Position numbers and translations under genes: made by a program. Of a stretch of 64,000 nucleotides of DNA, positions 37,967 to 47,783 are shown one piece after another (position 1 is the stretch's first letter; every line of letters starts with the position of its first letter). Below the pieces are notes generated by a model that saw only the letters and a program-made list of their open reading frames with translations, was not told where the DNA came from and searched no databases. Source of the DNA: Haloimpatiens sp. FM7315 (GTDB lineage Bacteria > Bacillota > Clostridia > Clostridiales > Clostridiaceae); the NCBI GenBank assembly GCA_041861885.1, contig JBGVUE010000001.1, forward strand, positions 1,724,001-1,788,000, read 5' to 3'.

Positions 37967-39295
37967 TTATAAGCCCAAACTCTTTTTTAATAAAACAAGT
38001 GCATAGTCTTCATTTTCTTTACTCAAAACCCCTGCACAAGCCATAATATACATATTGTCTATGAGTATTTTTGCTTCTTTTCTTGGGTACATAGTTAAAT
38101 CATCTTTAATATACCTGGTATTTTCTAGTATTTCGGTTCCTCCTTTTAATCTTGTAAGGGCTCCTCCCGTTCCTACTATATACTTAATTTTTGATAAGTC
38201 TTTTCCATAAGCCACAAATTTATTTTTAGATCCATAAACCCTCTTAATATAACCAATATGCCTATTTATGGCTAATTCAGTAGCTTTTTTAGTTAATATT
38301 AAGCTACATGCTTTTTCTTCATTACTATAAGGTATGGCTCTTATATGATTTTTTATATATTCTTTATCTAAATTTTCTAACTCTCTATTCTCTAAGAGAT
38401 TTATTAAATTTATACTGTTTATATATACACCAAGGTCACCTTCTACAGTTCTTTTAGCTTTTGGTTCAGGACTTATTAATATATCTTGAATTTCAGTTGA
38501 ACCCTCTGTTACTGAATGTACATCCGTAGTAGCCCCTCCAACATCTATAACCAAAACATCGCCAAGATTTTTATATAATAATTTTGCACTTTCCATAACC
38601 GCCCCTGGAGTAGGCATAATAATACCGTCTACTACTTCTTTTATTCTATCCATACCAGGAGCCTTAATAATATTTTTCTCAAAAGCCTTTTGTATTACCT
38701 CTCTTGCAGGCTCCACATTTAACTCATCAATTCTTGGATAAACATTGTCTACTATATAAAGTTCTTTTCCTTTAAATATCTCTTTAACATCTTCCACATT
38801 AGCTTTATTGCCACAATATATTATTGGAATACCTAAGTTTTCTTTACTTAAAACTTCACAGTTATATATTGCTGTATCTCTTTCGCCAAAATCAGTTCCA
38901 CCTGCTATCATAATTAAATTAGGTTTAATATTTTTTATTTTCTTTATATCACTTCTGTATAATTTTGAAGATGTAACCATTTTAATAATGCCACCTGCAC
39001 CTAATGCTGCTTCTCTCGCCGCTTTAACTGTCATATCCTCAACAAGTCCGTGAACAGTTATTTTTAATCCTCCAGCTGCACTACTAGTAGCTAACATTTT
39101 GTTCCAAGTAATTCTTTCACCAAAGCCTTTTTCCATATCAGCAATTGCATTTTTAAGACCAATGGTTACATCTCCCTGAAGAACGGTAGTATAGTATTTC
39201 CCTTGAGCTATTAGTATTTTATTGTCACTAAATTTTAGAGCGTTAACAACTGTTGTTGTACTTCCGATTTCAGCAATCAAATAGTCAACCTTCAT
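37967..39295 (-). CDS. GlmL/MutL-family ATPase, likely partner of the ornithine aminomutase
   Basis: A 442-residue ASKHA-fold ATPase of the GlmL/MutL family, which accompanies B12-dependent glutamate mutase. It shows phosphate-1 AEIGSTTTVVNAL, phosphate-2 VLVIDVGGATTDVHSV and adenosine motif YIVGTGGALTRLKGG. In glutamate-mutase operons the relative is thought to act as a reactivase or chaperone. Here it sits between oraE and orr, so I infer that it repairs or reloads the cobalamin of OraS/OraE. The start ATG follows AGAGGA, 12 bases after oraE. The frame is intact. Confidence 0.82.
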   Translation of the reverse strand: MKVDYLIAEIGSTTTVVNALKFSDNKILIAQGKYYTTVLQGDVTIGLKNAIADMEKGFGERITWNKMLATSSAAGGLKITVHGLVEDMTVKAAREAALGAGGIIKMVTSSKLYRSDIKKIKNIKPNLIMIAGGTDFGERDTAIYNCEVLSKENLGIPIIYCGNKANVEDVKEIFKGKELYIVDNVYPRIDELNVEPAREVIQKAFEKNIIKAPGMDRIKEVVDGIIMPTPGAVMESAKLLYKNLGDVLVIDVGGATTDVHSVTEGSTEIQDILISPEPKAKRTVEGDLGVYINSINLINLLENRELENLDKEYIKNHIRAIPYSNEEKACSLILTKKATELAINRHIGYIKRVYGSKNKFVAYGKDLSKIKYIVGTGGALTRLKGGTEILENTRYIKDDLTMYPRKEAKILIDNMYIMACAGVLSKENEDYALVLLKKSLGL

Positions 39296-39307
39296 AAAAT
39301 CAATCCT

Positions 39308-41514
39308 CTACTTTTCTTTTAGTTTCTTTAAAATAGTTTCAACTATAAAAGAAGCAACATTATTTCCATGAGAGCCTCTACCAAAACCAACATCCATTCC
39401 ATTAGACTTTGCTATCTCATCTGTAACTTGAGTTCCGCCTGAAACAAGTATGAGTTTATCTCTAACACCTTTTTCTATGCACAAATCACTAAGTTTTTTC
39501 ATGTTTTTAATGTGAACGTCATTATGAGTGATAATTGTGCTTGCAAGGATAGCTTGAGCCTTTGTTTCGATTGCTGCATCAATAAGCTTTTCAACTGGAC
39601 AGGAAGTTCCTAAATACACACATTCTATCCCATATTTCTCTATGCCTCCGTGTTTTATATCTATAATCTCTCTTAACCCAACAGAATGCTCATCTTCTCC
39701 TACTGTAGCTGCAACTACTTTTATTGGATGATTCTTTACGAACTCTCTCATGTAATCATCACTTAAAAGCTCTTTCTTTTTGGCACTTTTAACTTGCTCT
39801 TATCTATTATAAAATTAACTTTTCCTTTTACCTCTAAATAAGTTCCCTCTGCATCTTGCATAACCTGCTTATGAATAATTTCAGGTTCTAATAAATTCAT
39901 ATTTTTTGCTATATCTAAAGCTGCCGCTTCACTTATAGATTCATTTTCAGGTATAAACATGTTTATTGTAACAACACCATCTTTACTCCACTCTACTTCA
40001 GGTTTTAAATATCCATCTTCCTTCACTTCTTCCATACGTCTTTCTACATTGTCATTAGGATCTAGTTCATCAATATACTGTATCTTTTCATGTTTACAAA
40101 AAGTACAACCCTCTATTAAATGGCAATGTTTTTTACCCTTATATTCTTCTGGAATATTATTATATCCAAAATGAGCACAAACCGGAGCATAGTAACTCTT
40201 ACTTCTTGGAACTACAGAATCCGTTGCAACTCCCTTGTCTATTTTTCTTACTATTCCATCTTCATTTCTCTCTGGATATTCACCAGAATCCACAAAAAAT
40301 CCTTTTTCAACAGCTTTAAAATAGCCTCCAACTTCTATAATTTCTTCTAAAAATAAAACTGCTCTTTCTTTAAGTTCTCTTACTTTTTCCACTAAATATC
40401 CAGTATCCTTAAGTTCAACTAAATCTTGAAGACCATCCATTCCAATAAGGGCTTGTTTTGCTGTATTAATTGCATGCATACTATTATAATGCCATGGAAC
40501 ATTTCTTCCTTCATCTGGAGTAATGGTACTTTGAATATCTGCTGAAGTAAGCTTTGATATTAAAATATTTAATACATGAGTAACTGTGGCTTCTCTAGTA
40601 CAGGACTCCATATACTTAGTATTCATCTGAGCTCTCATTTTATATCCCTTAAATAACTGTCTAAGTGCCACTGCATAAGGCAAATCTATCTTTAATGAAG
40701 GTGCAGGTGGAGCTGTTGGTGGTACTGTAGATAAAGAAATATTTTCTTTTTTCATTCCAGCCATTTCTGAAAATTTAGCATTAATTGCATGTTGAACCAT
40801 AAGCTCTGGCATTACTTTATAGCCTTTCATTGCAGTTGCATTAGCATTATGTGCACCATCAATTTGTAGCATGTTAGCATAAGCCATTATGTTTTTAGCA
40901 ACTGCAGCATCTACAAAAGATCGTACCATGTTTATATTCCTATATAGAACGTTATACTGTGGATCTTGATGTGCTCCATTAACTCCTTCTTCTGCAAACA
41001 TTACAGCTATATCAGGTCCTGCTACACCAGAAACATAGGAGTGAAAATTAATTTCCCTTCCAACCTCTTCTTCAATAATATCTAAAGCTTTTCTTGTAGC
41101 TCTAACTTCTTTTCTTGTAATAGGAACTCCCCCTACCCCCTCTGGAGTTCCTTCTATAAGCCCGTCATAATGACTTTGTCCTGCAGTTCTAATTACCATT
41201 ATATGATCTGCTCCATGCCAGGCTGCCATTCTCATTCTTCTAATGTCATCTTCAAATCTACCTGATGCAATTTCAGAAGTTATAACTTGAATTGGTTGAG
41301 GATCAATATTTTGAAAACTTCTAGCTGCAGGCAATGGTTTACTGTTTTTTAGAGGTTTTGATATATCACTATATTCAAATTCTCCTAGAGGTTCTGTATA
41401 CTTCTCTCTCCAATGCCACCCTCTTCTTTTAGGTTCATATTTATCTAAATCCTTAAGAATATTTTTTACATCTATCTTTTCATTTTTATTTAAAGAGTCT
41501 TTTTTATTTTTCAT
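39308..41514 (-). CDS. oraE: D-ornithine 4,5-aminomutase large subunit OraE (one frame break)
   Basis: OraE binds adenosylcobalamin and PLP and, with OraS, moves the terminal amino group of D-ornithine to give 2,4-diaminopentanoate. Corrected length is 735 residues: a TIM-barrel part (MRMAAWHGADHIMVIRT, HYDGLIEGTPEGVGG), a linker, and a C-terminal Rossmann B12 domain (VAATVGEDEHSVGLREIID, with GEDEH...G replacing the usual DxHxxG layout, and VSGGTQVTDEIAKSNGMD). A T5 run (39777-39781) one base short makes the last 160 or so residues look like a separate gene; six bases give VPKKKELLSDDYMREFV. It overlaps oraS by 11 bases. Confidence 0.95.
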
Positions 41515-41875
41515 TTACTTCACCACCTATTATTTTGCTTATTTCCTCCCATCCCTTTCCTTCACTTAGCTCTTTCCCAGCTTCTAAGTAATTTATTTTT
41601 CTATATTTTGCATAATCCAAAACTACATGCCCCATGCCTTCTCCTAACAAACTCCATTTAATTCCTTCCTTTACAATTGATGAAGCTTCAATACTTGAAA
41701 AACCCATTCTCAATAATACCGAACGTTCTATAGCAGGTGATGTGTTGGTATAAGCTAAATCTATCAAAGGTCTTACTATTTCTTCAGTTAAATTCCAAAA
41801 TTTTTCATATAACTCTTTATCAGTTAGGTCTTTTATATGCTCTCTTCTTTTTTCAAAATCATCTTCTCTTTTCAT
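41504..41875 (-). CDS. oraS: D-ornithine 4,5-aminomutase small subunit OraS
   Basis: The small partner of OraE, 123 residues from the ATG at 41875 (MKREDDFEKRREHIKDL), behind GGTGGGG. The helical sequence (LTDKELYEKFWNLTEEIVRPLI, SSIEASSIVKEGIKW, GHVVLDYAKYRK) fits the known subunit, which has no cofactor motif of its own. It overlaps oraE at its 3' end, a usual sign of a stoichiometric complex. Confidence 0.93.
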   Translation of the reverse strand: MKREDDFEKRREHIKDLTDKELYEKFWNLTEEIVRPLIDLAYTNTSPAIERSVLLRMGFSSIEASSIVKEGIKWSLLGEGMGHVVLDYAKYRKINYLEAGKELSEGKGWEEISKIIGGEVNEK

Positions 41876-41888
41876 ATACACCCCACCT

Positions 41889-43285
41889 TTATAATAATTT
41901 AACTATATTCATTACTTCATTTATGCTTAATTTTGTTTCCTCTGACAAAAATTCTATATCCTCTTTTAACAAATCTTTCTTTTTAATATTTTTTAAATTG
42001 TTCTTAATTAATGATTTCCTGTAAGTATTTAAATTTTGCTCTTTCAATATTAGTTTTGATGGATGCTCAGGTATAATTATACTTTCACCTGGTATTTCGT
42101 CTATTGGATCTCCAATTCTAACTTCTACGCCATTTTCTTTTGCAAAAGTAAGCTGGGGATATATATGTTTTCCAGCTCCAGTATACTCAGTTTCTTGAAC
42201 AACTATAATATCATCATTATCCATTTCCTGGGAAATCATAAAGGCTGCCATTAACGAAGTATTTCCTGCAGGTCCTCTTTCCATCCCCTCAATTTGGGCT
42301 AGTAACTCTGTCATATAAAAGACTTCTCCTTGAGTTACAGTTACATATCTATCCATGTATCTTAATGGTCTTGCTGCACTTCTTGGTACATCTGATCTAT
42401 CTGGCCAAGTCATAAAAGGTATTCCAAATCCTGTATGTCCAGTTGTAAAGGATTTTTTATTAAAGTCTAAGTCAGAAGCCATATGAAGCCCACTTAAATC
42501 TACAGAAGCACCTATGATTTTAGTATTTATCCCCCCTGCTTTCTCAATACCTCTAGCAGTACCTGTTAAATTTCCTCCACCTGCATGAGTTATAACTACT
42601 GCAGAAGGATCTTTTTTATATCTAGCTCTACATTCATTAACTATTTCATAACCTAAACTTTCTATTCCAAGAATCCCACTTGGAGAGTATAAAGAAGCAT
42701 TATAGTAACCTGTTTCTTCTAAAATTTTCAAAAAGTATAAAATAATTCCGGTCCAACAGTTAGCTGAATTACTTCGGCTCCAAAACACTCACATTTTCTT
42801 CCTTTTTCTAGTATTTCTGGTTGCCCAACTTTTCTTGAATCAAAACATTCCTGTACAATTATACAATCTAATCCTCTCATAGCAGCTTGGGATGCAACTG
42901 CTGCTCCATAATTGCCAGAGGTTGCAGAAACTACTCCTTTAAAACCTTTTCTTTTGGCATCATATAAAGATAATGCAGCTCTCCTATCCTTAAAGCTTCC
43001 TGAGGGATTTGCACTCTCATCTTTAACTAGTATCCTAGCTGCTTTGCCACTTTTAGAAACTATTCTTGCAAGCTTAGTTAGATTTCTAAGTTCTAATAAA
43101 GGTGTATTATAAACTCCTGTTTCCTTTTGAATTTTTATTACATCATCTAAACTATAACCTGTATCACTAAGCATTTTTTCATAATTAAAAGCTATGTTTT
43201 TCCTTTCATACTTTGAATAATCTATGCCTACAGATTTTAGCATTATTTCATTTTTTCTCTTCATCATTTCCTCATACTTATTCAT
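41889..43285 (-). CDS. ortB: 2-amino-4-ketopentanoate thiolase beta subunit OrtB (one frame break)
   Basis: OrtB is the PLP-binding subunit of the thiolase that cleaves 2-amino-4-oxopentanoate with CoA to acetyl-CoA and alanine. Corrected length is 465 residues. The fold-type II PLP features are NPSGSFKDRRAA (Lys), SATSGNYGAAVA and a glycine-rich HAGGGNLTGTARG. An A5 run (42730-42734) one base short divides it after about 183 residues; six bases join ELFYTF to LKILEETGYYN. The ATG follows GGAGG, 12 bases after ortA. Confidence 0.94.
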
Positions 43286-43296
43286 AGTTAAACCTC

Positions 43297-43593
43297 CTAC
43301 TCACATTCTTTTAGTAATTTTCTTGCCTGCATACCTATTAAAGATGTTTCTTTAATATATTTACCAAAATTATGAGTATATGCCGGTTCTATATCTGTAA
43401 TAACACCCTTTTCAGTCCTTCCAGTAATAGTTTCTATTTCAACCTCATCTCCAAGATTACAGGATTTTTTACAAAAACCCTTTACCCACATTACAAGAGG
43501 AGTTTTTTTAGTGTCCTCTGGAATATTATTCGACCTTTCCTCTGGAGTTAAAACAATTCTCCTTATTTCCACAAAAGTGCCTTTTTCAATCAT
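43297..43593 (-). CDS. ortA: 2-amino-4-ketopentanoate thiolase alpha subunit OrtA
   Basis: The small subunit of the same thiolase, 98 residues from the ATG at 43593 (MIEKGTFVEIRRIVL) behind GAGGTG. Characteristic are KKTPLVMWVKGF, CKKSCNLGDEVEIETITGR and the C-terminal FGKYIKETSLIGMQAR. It starts one base after the ord stop and precedes ortB, as in other ornithine-fermenting clostridia. Confidence 0.93.
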   Translation of the reverse strand: MIEKGTFVEIRRIVLTPEERSNNIPEDTKKTPLVMWVKGFCKKSCNLGDEVEIETITGRTEKGVITDIEPAYTHNFGKYIKETSLIGMQARKLLKECE

Positions 43594-43594
43594 A

Positions 43595-44644
43595 CTATTC
43601 ACCTCTATAATATTTTATTTGTTCTACAAAACTATTTTCTATAGCATGAGGTATTGGCAAATCTATCATAGTCTTAAGTCCAGCACTACTTGATATTACT
43701 AAAGGAATCATATTAACTGCCATTGCCATAGTACCAATTCCACCTGGAGTTTCTGGATTTATGCAAAGGTGCATATCAGCATCTCCCAATATATCAATGT
43801 AATCACCAGTTTCAACTCCTTCGCTCTGAGGATTAATTTGCTGAGGATGTTCTAAGGTAATAAGGTTTTTACCATTTTTCCTGCCATAAGCTACATGACA
43901 ACATCCTGCTACCATACCAGGTTCAACTTTTACACAACTAGTCTCCCTATAGGTATTTGAGAATAATTGGTTCTCTAGTCTCTATAATTTCATCTATATC
44001 CAAACCTAGAGCTTTTGCTATCATAGGTATTGACTGTCTAAAACCTATATGACCTACTATAGTTCCATCTTTAATTCCCTTATCAAATTCTTCTAGAGTA
44101 GTTCCAACTCCCTGAGTTTTCATAACAGTACTTCCAAATGGAGATAAATCGTTTATCCTAGCTGCCTTTATAGACTTTACATTTCTGCAAACAGCAGATA
44201 AAGTTATAATAAGTGTATCTAAAACAAATCCTGGATTCACTCCTGTGCCTAGTATTGTTACTTGATTTTCTTTTGCTAAATTATTTATTTTTTCTGATAA
44301 GTCTTTGTTTACCTCATAAGGATAGGCCATTTCCTCAGCAATAGTTATACAATTTTTTTGCTCTCTAAAATCTCTTTTATACAGGGAAACACGTTTTTAA
44401 TAAATGAATCAATGGCTAATATAACTATTTCAGCATCCACATCTTTAACATTACTAAATTTGTCTTGCACCTTTACATTCAAATATCCTTCACATCCCAA
44501 AATCTCACCTAAATCTTTTCCAATTTTTGAAGGTGCACTATCTATAGCACCTACAATTTCAACATCTTTTTTTGTTAATAGCATCTTTGCCATTCCGCTT
44601 CCCATAGCACCAAGTCCCCAACATATAACTTTAACCTTATCCAT
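43595..44644 (-). CDS. ord: 2,4-diaminopentanoate dehydrogenase Ord (two frame breaks)
   Basis: Ord oxidises 2,4-diaminopentanoate with NAD(P)+ to 2-amino-4-oxopentanoate. Corrected length is 349 residues: Rossmann start [17 protein letters not shown], the [17 protein letters not shown] segment of the dihydrodipicolinate-reductase-like family, and a C-terminal domain with [11 protein letters not shown] and [15 protein letters not shown]. Two breaks: a T7 run (44353-44359) one base short joins ILESKK to [11 protein letters not shown], and a site at about 43960-43965 carries one base too many; it should read REPIISNTYRET. This second one is not a homopolymer loss. First gene of the operon, behind the sigma-54 promoter. 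Confidence 0.92.
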
Positions 44645-44681
44645 ATTTTAATCTCCTTTTTAATATATTTAGTATATTTTA

Positions 44682-44699
44682 TAGCAACTTTCATGCCAA
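44682..44699 (-). promoter_or_regulatory. Sigma-54 promoter of the ornithine operon
   Basis: On the minus strand TTGGCATGAAAGTTGCTA: the -24 GG and the -12 GC are exactly ten bases apart and the flanks match TGGCAN-N5-TTGCT. It lies 38 bases upstream of the ord ATG. The gene next upstream codes for a sigma-54 activator, which strongly supports the call. Confidence 0.85.
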
Positions 44700-44773
44700 T
44701 TTATTGTTTTTTTACTTATAATTACATTATTGATTTAAATTTTTTAACTTTTTATCTTAATTAAATATTAAAA

Positions 44774-44829
44774 TTTTTAAATAAAAAAAGAGAATAGCTG
44801 CTTTTTTAATAAATTAGCATCTTTTCTCT
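44774..44829 (-). terminator. Terminator after the sigma-54 activator gene
   Basis: On the minus strand an imperfect stem (44817-44829 against 44789-44801, two mismatches) is followed by seven T's. It insulates the ornithine operon from the upstream regulator gene. The gap 44645-44959 (315 bases) otherwise holds the sigma-54 promoter and two dyads. Confidence 0.65.
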
Positions 44830-44886
44830 ATCCAAATTATAATTGTATGCAAAATATTTTTCACCTTTGTGATTTATATCCAAATA

Positions 44887-44938
44887 TTTACAAGCAATAT
44901 TCTTGTAAAATGTTTACTAATGCAAACTTATTTGCATT
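44887..44938. promoter_or_regulatory. Two dyads, candidate activator-binding sites (UAS)
   Basis: The first dyad is TTTACAAG-N7-CTTGTAAA (44887-44909), the second AATGCAAA-N4-TTTGCATT (44919-44938). Both are perfect 8-bp arms, and lie about 190-240 bases upstream of the sigma-54 promoter, the usual distance for enhancer-type activators. They differ in sequence, so only one may be the true site; the second could also be part of the regulator's 3' hairpin region. Confidence 0.4.
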
Positions 44939-44959
44939 AAAATGCCATATTTTGGGCAT

Positions 44960-46329
44960 TTATTTTTTAATCCATATTTTTTTATCTTGTATTGAAGATT
45001 TTGTCTTGAAATTTTTAATTTATCTGAAGTTTTACTAATATTATAGTTTTGCCTTTCCAATTCATATTTTATGACATTTCGTTCTATATCTTCTAGATAA
45101 GTATTTAATGAAACTTGTTTTATATTGTAATCTTTAATATACTTTTTATCTTCAACTCCAAGTATTTTTCCTTCAAAACATTCTTTACCAAGATATTTTT
45201 CTACATCCACCATGTTCATTGCAGCTTCTATTACATTTTTCAATTCTCTAACATTACCAGGCCAATTATAATTGACAAATCTTTCAGCTACATTATTTTT
45301 TATTCCTACAACTGTCTTCCCAAGTAGTTTATTATAATAATCTATAAAATGATTAGCAAGAGGCATTATATCCTCTTTTCTATTTCTTAAAGGTGCTATA
45401 TCTATTCTCATTACACTTAGTCTATAATAAAAATCTTCTCTTAAAATCCCCCTTTTAATTAATTCCTTAGGTTCTTTATTTAGAGTTGCTATAACTCTAA
45501 CATCAACTTCTATTGTTTTACTGCTACCAATTGGTCTTATACATCCGTCTTGAAGTACTCTCAATAGTTTAGATTGAAGATAGGTATCCATGGAATTTAT
45601 TTCATCTAAAAGTATAGTTCCTCTATGGGCAAGTTCAAATAAACCTTTTTTGTTTTCAGCCCCTGTAAAACTACCTCTAGTAGTTCCGAATAGCATCCCC
45701 TCTAATAGATTACTAGGAATTGCTGCACAATTTATTGGTATAAATGGTCTATTTGACCTTATACCATTATAGTGTATACTTTGTGCAAATACCTCTTTTC
45801 CGCACCCAGTCTCTGCATATATAAGTACAGATGAATTGGAAAGTCCCGCTTTCATAGCCTTATTAATAGAATTTTTTATTGAATCACTATTTCCTATTAT
45901 ATCCTTAAATCCATAATGTTCCTGATTAGCTTTTATAACTGATTGAAGTTTGCATAACTTATCATTTAATTCCGTAAATTGAGTCATATCCTGAGATATT
46001 TCTAGTGAAGCCACAACCTTACCTTCTTTTATTACTGGAACTGTGGTATTAATTGTAATTATTTTTTTACCTCTGTTACTGCTATATCTTTGAATTATAT
46101 CTTTAAATTTTTCTCCACTTTTAATACATCTCATTATAGTTGAGCTTTGATCGTCTACCCCTTCTAAATATTCACTTACTAGTTTTCCTAAGACTTGATT
46201 TTTCTTTAGTCCCTCTATTGCCCCCATAGCTTCGTTGTAATATATTGTTTTTCCCTCATCATTTACAATATGTATCCCTACATCCAAATTATCTATTAAA
46301 CTTTTTAAAATATCATCAGCTAAGAGCAT
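44960..46329 (-). CDS. Sigma-54-dependent activator of ornithine catabolism (RocR-like)
   Basis: An enhancer-binding protein of 456 residues: PAS domain (about 1-110, SLIDNLDVGIHIVNDEG), AAA domain with Walker A AETGCGKE, the sigma-54 contact loop GSFTGA, Walker B GTILLDEI and arginine finger region REDFYYRL, then WPGNVRELKN and a Fis-type helix-turn-helix (KTSDKLKISRQNLQYKI). The start is the ATG at 46329 behind GGGAGGGG. The 3' end has a T6 run (44963-44968) one base short; with seven, the protein ends at YGLKK and the stop is 44960-44962. RocR of Bacillus is its best-known relative; the ligand is inferred to be ornithine or a derivative. Confidence 0.9.
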
Positions 46330-46494
46330 TTTAACCCCTCCCAATATTATTTAAATTATTTCATTTATGTAAATTATAGTATATTATATGCTTATTTATA
46401 GTATATTTTAAATTAAATTTTAATAAATATCTAGAATTATTATTAAAGTTTAGTTATAATATGTTAGGCTTAAATTTTATGAAAGGAGTACGTC

Positions 46495-47256
46495 ATGAAC
46501 ACTAATGAACTTATCAAAGTAGCTGCAGAGGCTGGAAAAATAATTTTAGAAAATGGCGGTGAAACCTACAGAGTAGAAGAAACAATATCAAGAATATGCA
46601 AAGCTTACGGTGAAAAATCTATTGAAAGTTTTGTAACACCTACAGGTATTGTACTTTCTATAAGCACAGCCACTAAAAACTTATCTATTGTTAAAAGAAT
46701 AAAAAGTCGCACAGTAGACCTTGAAAAAATTAACAGAGTTAATGATTTATCTAGAAAAGTTTGCGCAAACTGGATACCTTTAGATCAACTAAGAGAAGAG
46801 TTAAGAAAAATAAATGATACACCAAGATATAAAGAATCAACTTCTCTTTTATTTGCTTCACTAGCAGCTTCTTCTTTTACACTGCTATTTGGTGGAAATA
46901 TTATGGATGCTATACCTTCCTTCTTCATAGGTTTTTTAATCTACAAGGTATCCTCCATATTGAATAGATTAAATGTCAATCCATTTTTTGTGAACATAAT
47001 AGGAGGTACAATATCAGCAGCAGTTGCTGCAATTAGCACCTTTATAGGTATTGGTTCAAATATGGATAAAATCATAATTGGCTCTATAATGCTACTAGTA
47101 CCTGGTCTTGCAATTACAAATGCAATTAGAGATACTATAGCAGGAGATTTAGTTTCAGGTATTACAAGAGCTGTTGAAGCTTTTCTCGTAGCTGTTGGCA
47201 TAGCAGTTGGAACTGGTATAGTGCTTAAATTCTTATATAAATTTGGAGGAATATAA
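46495..47256 (+). CDS. ThrE-type threonine/serine exporter, N-terminal subunit
   Basis: The cytoplasmic-plus-membrane half of a split ThrE exporter (DUF1212/ThrE family), 253 residues. The first 110 or so residues form the soluble part (AAEAGKIILENGGETYRVEETI with the conserved G-G-E-T-Y-R), then five helices including LVPGLAITNAIRDTIAGDLVSGITR. It starts at an ATG behind AAAGGAG; a TATAAT lies at 46455-46460 without a clear -35. It is divergent from the activator gene, and could move an amino acid, but a link to ornithine is not shown. Confidence 0.88.
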   Translation: MNTNELIKVAAEAGKIILENGGETYRVEETISRICKAYGEKSIESFVTPTGIVLSISTATKNLSIVKRIKSRTVDLEKINRVNDLSRKVCANWIPLDQLREELRKINDTPRYKESTSLLFASLAASSFTLLFGGNIMDAIPSFFIGFLIYKVSSILNRLNVNPFFVNIIGGTISAAVAAISTFIGIGSNMDKIIIGSIMLLVPGLAITNAIRDTIAGDLVSGITRAVEAFLVAVGIAVGTGIVLKFLYKFGGI

Positions 47257-47257
47257 A

Positions 47258-47722
47258 ATGGTTATGAAATTACTTCTAAATTGTTTTTATGCTTTTATTG
47301 GTTCTCTTGGCTTTGCAGTATTATTTAATATTAGACATAAAAATTTATTTTTTACATCTTTAGGTGGAGGTTTATCTTGGTTTGTATATCTAATATGCAC
47401 TAATAATAATTGTTCTGTTACTTTTTCTCTTTTCCTAGCTTCTATTATAATAGGAATTTATTCTGAGATATTTGCAAGAATTATGAAAACTCCTGTGACA
47501 ATATATGCAATATGTTCTATGATTCCACTGGTTCCAGGAAGTGGAATGTACTATACTATGGCAGAATCTGTTAAAGGAAATGCCTCAGCCTCATTATCTG
47601 TTGGACTTTCGACTATTGTAAGTGCAGGTTCTATAGCAGTAGGCATTGTTCTTACTTCATCTCTTAGCAAATTAATTATTTTATTGAAAACAAGAAATAA
47701 AAGCATTCATAAATCCGCTTAA
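47258..47722 (+). CDS. ThrE-type exporter, C-terminal membrane subunit (DUF3815)
   Basis: The second half of the split exporter: 154 residues from the ATG at 47258 (MVMKLLLNCFYAFIGSLGFAV split in helices), one base after the first subunit's stop, behind GGAGG. Four or five membrane helices are visible, with MKTPVTIYAICSMIPLVPGSG resembling the PLVPG turn of the first subunit. An upstream TTG in the same frame overlaps the ribosome site and is unlikely to be used. Confidence 0.88.
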   Translation: MVMKLLLNCFYAFIGSLGFAVLFNIRHKNLFFTSLGGGLSWFVYLICTNNNCSVTFSLFLASIIIGIYSEIFARIMKTPVTIYAICSMIPLVPGSGMYYTMAESVKGNASASLSVGLSTIVSAGSIAVGIVLTSSLSKLIILLKTRNKSIHKSA

Positions 47723-47770
47723 AAAAGAAATTCTAGCAATAGTAAAATATATTACTAGAATTTCTTTTTT
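47721..47770. terminator. Bidirectional terminator between the exporter and csoR-like genes
   Basis: A perfect 16-bp stem (47721-47736 with 47755-47770; core GAAATTCTAG) with A's and T's on opposite flanks lies between convergent genes and can serve both. Confidence 0.88.
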
Positions 47771-47783
47771 TATGTTTACAAAT

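Noticed and set aside
39308..39751. A separate 147-codon B12-binding protein gene downstream of oraE
   Set aside because: It is the C-terminal cobalamin domain of OraE; adding one base in the T5 run at 39777-39781 makes a continuous 735-residue protein.
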